Shown in pieces: positions 60,015 to 64,000 of a stretch of 64,000 nucleotides of DNA (its first letter is position 1; each line of letters begins with the position of its first letter). Made by a program: the position numbers and the translations under genes. This DNA comes from Zygotorulaspora mrakii (lineage: Eukaryota > Ascomycota > Saccharomycetes > Saccharomycetales > Saccharomycetaceae). The stretch spans positions 1,240,001 through 1,304,000 of the forward strand of contig NC_050721.1 of the NCBI RefSeq assembly GCF_013402915.1, given 5' to 3'. The notes below the pieces were generated by a model. It made no database searches. It was not told where the DNA came from and was given only the letters and a program-made list of their open reading frames with translations.

Positions 60015-62102
60015 ATGTTAACAGATATCAAAAAAATAGGAAAACGTTCAAAGATTGCCTGCTTACGATGTAGCTCTCGAAAGGTCAAGTGCTCAGGAAT
60101 TCGGCCCTCATGTGATGCTTGCGTGACCTCAAAATGTGGACATGATTGCATCTACCCCGTTAGATCAAGAAAGATACTCATCTGCAGCACTGAAATTGAA
60201 AAAATGGAGGAGAGAATCAGAGCTTTAGAAAGCGAATGTACTCGTTTAAAGGGCATTGCAGAGAGCACAGAGATGAAATACTCAAGTAGTGATCCCCATT
60301 GCTTGAAAAATAATGATGACTCTAAAGATAATCTCAACCCTTCATCGACTCCCAATGAATATCGATCTGCAAAATTACCATCAGAAATCGTGGTGGATTT
60401 ACGCGTCCTAGAAGCATCACAGCGTGAACCAAAAAGTCCTGAGGTTAAAACAAATGTATCAAATAACTCTTCCTGCCGCATGTTTCTTGGTGCTCTTTGC
60501 AGTCAATTAACCGATAAATTACTTCCTGATTCTAATTTAAATCGTGATTTTCATATACATAATACGAAACATAGAGACAAAGCGATTGATCAAAGTCTCT
60601 TTTTAGATGATAAAGTATTGATCGATCCTCAAGCTGTGCAGATGGTGGTCTTACCAAATAAAAGATACGCACTGAAAATGGTAAACAAGGTATTTCACTT
60701 TTTTGCAAGAGAGTATGGACTATTTACGATTGCTGAATTTGAAGCCCGGATTGAAGAGACTTACAGGGACTTTCAATCTCAAGACCGCCAATGGCTTGCT
60801 TATCTTTTTATCACATTAGCAATTGGGGAGCAGTATACTAACGAAGTAGGATCTCATCCAAATATTCCAGGAATGGATTTTTTCTTGAAGACTCTTCAAC
60901 TATTCCATGAGCCAGCTGAGCAACCAACTGTGGACTCGGTGAGGACATTACTTTTAATTGCTTTTTATTCCCAGGGCTTAAATAGAATCAATGCAGTTTT
61001 TACATACACTGGACTCGCTTTATCTACAGCTATGATTCTTGGGATGCATCGACGAATTAGCTATTCTGACTTATCAAAACGAGAAAATGAATCTAGACGG
61101 AAGCTTTGGTGGACTGCATGCCTCATGGATAGTTTATGGGCTTCCAGATTGAGTTTACCTCCTCACTTCAATACTGAAGATATGGATGTTGAGTTTCCAA
61201 GCCAGGAAATGTCAAGTGAGGACGGTTTTGTTCCAAGTTATTTGATCGCCAATGCTCAATTGGCGCTCTGCGTTAGATCTGTAATGAAGGAAGTTTACGG
61301 AATCGGCAGAGCTAACAACTTTATAAGAAATACAATCAATAGCGTGGAAAGCCTAGAGAGCTTTTTCGACAATCTGGATCCAGCTCTCAAAATTGTTGCC
61401 AAAAAAGTTGAAATTAACCGATCTACTGAAAATTTACATTTGCGCTATAATCAAATGATTGTAGTCATTGTGCGGCCGCTTTATTTTTCATCGTTCAAGG
61501 ATCAAAAAATATCTCCTGAGGTAACCGAGAACCTGTTTTTGAAGTGTATTGATGCTGCGTTATTGAATGTCAATATATTGAACAATCTCTTCAATTCTAG
61601 ATGGTATTCAGCATTTGGATTTTTAGAAGCTCAGTGCTGTTTTTCATCCATATTGATCCTTGTGATCGAAGCTTTGAAGGGTAGATCTTTTCCGGAGCTG
61701 CCCATGGCATTGTCTTTGAATGCGTATATGTGTCGTGCTGGCAACATTACCGCGATGAGTAATCACCAACGATTGATAGAGTTGGACAGAATTCTCTTCG
61801 AGGCGGAAAAACAGAAGTCCCGAAATGAAAACAGAGCAACAGTTAACGACTTACCGGTCAATTCCAATGGAAAAATCATAAAAAAAAGGAAAGTATCATT
61901 TGGCCGTCAACAACACTCACTTTCAACCCTCCCAAACGGTGACTGCACGTTGAATGATTTAGCCGCGGTTCCTACCAGTTTTGTAGGTGAATCAGATCTA
62001 CCTTTCCTGGTAGATCTAGAAAGCTCAGGTATTCTGTTCGGCCAATTTTCACCGGAAACTCTGGATAACTTATCTCTGAACTTCGAAAAATGGGACACCT
62101 GA
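60015..62102 (+). CDS. Zn2Cys6 transcription factor, candidate regulator of the aldolase cluster
   Basis: 695 residues. The cluster C16-x2-C19-x6-C26-x6-C33-x2-C36-x8-C45 is complete, with an extra C41. A coiled-coil IEKMEERIRALESECTRL (about 60-77) supports dimer binding. A fungal-specific domain runs about 215-480, with RRKLWWTACLMDSLWASRLSLP near 356-377. A basic patch KIIKKRKVSFG near 618 may be a second nuclear signal, and the C terminus is acidic and hydrophobic (LESSGILFGQFSPETLDNLSL), as in activation domains. It lies between the aldolases and a permease whose promoter has repeated CGG-containing modules, the typical place for a pathway-specific activator. Confidence 0.92.
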   Translation: MLTDIKKIGKRSKIACLRCSSRKVKCSGIRPSCDACVTSKCGHDCIYPVRSRKILICSTEIEKMEERIRALESECTRLKGIAESTEMKYSSSDPHCLKNNDDSKDNLNPSSTPNEYRSAKLPSEIVVDLRVLEASQREPKSPEVKTNVSNNSSCRMFLGALCSQLTDKLLPDSNLNRDFHIHNTKHRDKAIDQSLFLDDKVLIDPQAVQMVVLPNKRYALKMVNKVFHFFAREYGLFTIAEFEARIEETYRDFQSQDRQWLAYLFITLAIGEQYTNEVGSHPNIPGMDFFLKTLQLFHEPAEQPTVDSVRTLLLIAFYSQGLNRINAVFTYTGLALSTAMILGMHRRISYSDLSKRENESRRKLWWTACLMDSLWASRLSLPPHFNTEDMDVEFPSQEMSSEDGFVPSYLIANAQLALCVRSVMKEVYGIGRANNFIRNTINSVESLESFFDNLDPALKIVAKKVEINRSTENLHLRYNQMIVVIVRPLYFSSFKDQKISPEVTENLFLKCIDAALLNVNILNNLFNSRWYSAFGFLEAQCCFSSILILVIEALKGRSFPELPMALSLNAYMCRAGNITAMSNHQRLIELDRILFEAEKQKSRNENRATVNDLPVNSNGKIIKKRKVSFGRQQHSLSTLPNGDCTLNDLAAVPTSFVGESDLPFLVDLESSGILFGQFSPETLDNLSLNFEKWDT

Positions 62103-62107
62103 GTGGA

Positions 62108-62270
62108 CTTATCTAAACGAGGGGATCACTCGGCTTTTTACTCAATTTACCGAGGTTTCAGACCAACACGTGGATTTCTTATCAGTCGCCTTGCTCGGCT
62201 ATCTACTCCGCTCCCCGAAACTTTCTCAGGAAAAAGGAAGCGATCGCTTATCAGCCGCGCACTCTCGGCT
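62108..62270. promoter_or_regulatory. Three repeated CTTATC...CTCGGCT modules upstream of the permease
   Basis: CTTATC begins at 62108, 62178 and 62247; each is followed 16-21 bases later (start to start) by CTCGGCT at 62129-62135, 62194-62200 and 62264-62270. A reverse CCGAG lies at 62150-62154. CTTATC is the complement of the GATAAG nitrogen site; CTCGG contains a Zn2Cys6 CGG triplet. The CTCGGCT heptamers are 65 and 70 bp apart. Confidence 0.6.
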
Positions 62271-62453
62271 TGACGATACGCGTTTCCCAAGGGCAGTGAA
62301 ACAGGTCTTACAATGAATATGAACAAGCAAGTTGCTACTCGTATTATAAAGATAAGAAATTATTCACGGGCTTAGAGTTGGAGAATGTTATTATCTGGTA
62401 CATAAGGTAGAGCTTTTCAACCTTGTATCAACTATGTAAAAACTTCTACTTTT

Positions 62454-64000
62454 ATGAGGAAGTTGACAGCAACAAAAATGCCAAGCATTTCAAAAAAAAA
62501 TATTGAGAGTAAATCATCTACCATTGAATTCAATGTCGGTGAACTGGAAGAAAAATCCTCTTACGAGAAGAGAAATGTGGATCTTGGAATGACGATAGCC
62601 GAGCAGTCCCTCGGCCTCGAGGTTGACAAAGCAACGAACAAGCGGCTTTTGCGCAAAGCAGACATATATATATGCTCAATGATGAGCATAGTATATGCTG
62701 TGCAATATATGGACAAACAGACTAATGCTTACGCATCCATTATGGGTCTCAGAGAAGATTTGAAAATGCACGGTAATCAATATAGCTGGGTTGGCACCTG
62801 TTTTTATCTGGGTTATATGGCATTCGAAATACCAAGTTCTTTAGCCTTACAGCGTTTCCCTGTTGCAAAAACAAGCGGAATCTTTATTATACTATGGGGG
62901 TTCGTTCTATGTATGAGCAGCGTTCCAAAGACTTATGCTGGGTTTATTGTTGTTAGAACTATCCTAGGAATTCTAGAATCTGCAGTTACACCGGCGTTTA
63001 TTCTGTTAACATCCCAATGGTACAAAAGAGAAGAGCAGCTTTTAAGAACATCAATTTGGAGTGCTTCCGCCGGTTTAGGGGCAATACTTGGTGCTCTTAT
63101 TGCTTATGGTTTGGCAATACGAGATCCATCTAGCCTGCCAATGGCGTCCTGGCGCCTTTTGTATGTTATACTTGGGGTAATTACCATTGGCCTTGGTCTC
63201 GTGTTTTTGATTCATGTTCCAGATGCTCCTTCCTTTGCGTGGTTTTTGAGTGAGCAAGACAAAATTTTAACCGCTGAACGTATTCGTTCGAACAAGCAGG
63301 GCTTTGGAAGTCGAAAATTCAAAATGTATCAGCTTAAGGAAGTATTCCAGGATGTAAGGACATATTTATATTTTTTTCTCATGATCGCTGCTGAAATTCC
63401 AAATGGGGGAATAGGAAGCTTTGGATCCATCATGTTACAGGACATGGGTTACACGAACGGCAAAGCATTGCTGATGGGTACTCCTTTCGGAGCTGTAGAG
63501 TTTGTTGGTATTGTGCTTGTCGGATATGTAGCTCAGCGCACCCAATGTAGAATGTTTGTTGCGATGTTCAGCTATTGCCTCAACATTGTGTCAGGATGTT
63601 TATTGGCCTTCCCATCCGCAAATAATGTCCAACTGGCTGGATATTATTTACAAGGTATGGCTGTCATCGGATGGATCTGTTTTATCAGCTGTGTTACATC
63701 TAATTCTGCTGGTCACACGAAGAAAGTTGTTACTAGTGCCATTTGTATGATAGGATATTGTGTCGGCAACCTGATTGGGCCGCAAACATTTGTCGCAGAA
63801 GAAGCCCCTCACTATAGAAGTGCAAAGATAGCTATTGTTGTATGTTTTGGTGTCTGTTTATTCCTTACTGTTGCTGTTTACTTCGTGAACCTTAGAGCTA
63901 ATCGTATAAGGGAGGAAAAGAATGAGAAACTAGACCCCTCCTTTCTAAATTCGGAATTTGCGGATCTTACTGATTTCGAAAACCCAGAATTTAGATATGC
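62454..64000 (+). CDS. Dal5-family MFS permease, 3'-truncated by the window
   Basis: The frame is open from the ATG at 62454 to the last base, giving about 515 visible residues without a stop. A second ATG follows at 62478. A polar, acidic N terminus leads to the TM1 motif SIVYAVQYMDKQTNAYASIMG, a variant of the family hallmark with DKQTN in place of DRSNI. GILESAVTPAFILLTSQWY is the TM4/5 motif and SWRLLYVILGVI the pre-TM7 motif. The visible end ENPEFRY matches the usual end of Dal5 proteins, so only a few residues are missing. It lies directly after the Zn2Cys6 gene, and its promoter carries the three GATA/CGG modules. It probably imports the substrate of the paired aldolases, likely a carboxylate. 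Confidence 0.88.
   Translation, partial: MRKLTATKMPSISKKNIESKSSTIEFNVGELEEKSSYEKRNVDLGMTIAEQSLGLEVDKATNKRLLRKADIYICSMMSIVYAVQYMDKQTNAYASIMGLREDLKMHGNQYSWVGTCFYLGYMAFEIPSSLALQRFPVAKTSGIFIILWGFVLCMSSVPKTYAGFIVVRTILGILESAVTPAFILLTSQWYKREEQLLRTSIWSASAGLGAILGALIAYGLAIRDPSSLPMASWRLLYVILGVITIGLGLVFLIHVPDAPSFAWFLSEQDKILTAERIRSNKQGFGSRKFKMYQLKEVFQDVRTYLYFFLMIAAEIPNGGIGSFGSIMLQDMGYTNGKALLMGTPFGAVEFVGIVLVGYVAQRTQCRMFVAMFSYCLNIVSGCLLAFPSANNVQLAGYYLQGMAVIGWICFISCVTSNSAGHTKKVVTSAICMIGYCVGNLIGPQTFVAEEAPHYRSAKIAIVVCFGVCLFLTVAVYFVNLRANRIREEKNEKLDPSFLNSEFADLTDFENPEFRY

Overview
This is a window of budding-yeast nuclear DNA. Genes are uninterrupted and mostly 0.2 to 2 kb apart, there are TATA boxes and no bacterial signals, and I saw no introns. 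BIO3, BIO4, BIO5, OXP1, YHB1, JLP1, CCP1, PST2 and DLD3 are all close to the Saccharomyces types in length and motifs; DLD3 has the same length as the S. cerevisiae protein (496 aa) and resembles it closely from start to end. A member of the Saccharomycetaceae outside Saccharomyces is the best guess; I do not commit to a genus. The gene content (adhesin, vitamin and nutrient clusters, many permeases, pseudogenes, a bacterial-looking ABC-F) is typical of an accessory or subtelomere-proximal arm, but I saw no telomere repeat, tRNA or retrotransposon.

Layout. 1-2.6 kb: the 3' part of a repeat-rich GPI adhesin. 2.7-7.0 kb: biotin cluster BIO3/BIO4/BIO5. 7.2-15.7 kb: RidA protein, Dal5-type permease, C2H2 regulator, D-serine dehydratase and an HSL-type hydrolase. 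Three intergenic regions here share a 10-mer, TCCCCCCACC, whose complement fits the predicted specificity of the local two-finger regulator. 16-18 kb: a Zn2Cys6 regulator. 19.6-26.4 kb: 5-oxoprolinase, Dal5-type permease and a DUF1445 (D-glutamate cyclase family) protein. 27.5-28.7 kb: flavohaemoglobin. 29-34 kb: a permease and a sulfonate dioxygenase that share Met31/32-type sites. 34-37.5 kb: siderophore transporter and a small cysteine-rich, probably secreted protein. 38-40.6 kb: an intact SDR and an SDR pseudogene whose only visible lesion is an amber codon at the catalytic tyrosine. 42.6-44.6 kb: cytochrome c peroxidase and a WrbA/Pst2 flavoprotein. 45.3-46.4 kb: an ATR1-like permease pseudogene with seven stops and no frameshift. 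46.9-50 kb: DLD3 and a Tmt1/Crg1-type methyltransferase whose start codon is triplicated by a 16-bp repeat. 52-53.7 kb: ABC-F ATPase. 53.7-57.1 kb: a gene-poor stretch with an 18-base G run. 57.1-64 kb: two divergent class II aldolase paralogues, a Zn2Cys6 regulator and a permease that runs off the window.

Four stretches look like self-contained catabolic modules (transporter plus enzyme, two with their own regulator): D-serine-type dehydration with RidA, 5-oxoproline/D-glutamate, sulfonate, and an unknown substrate for the paired aldolases. Shared promoter motifs support co-regulation in the first, third and fourth. Substrates are inferred from families only.
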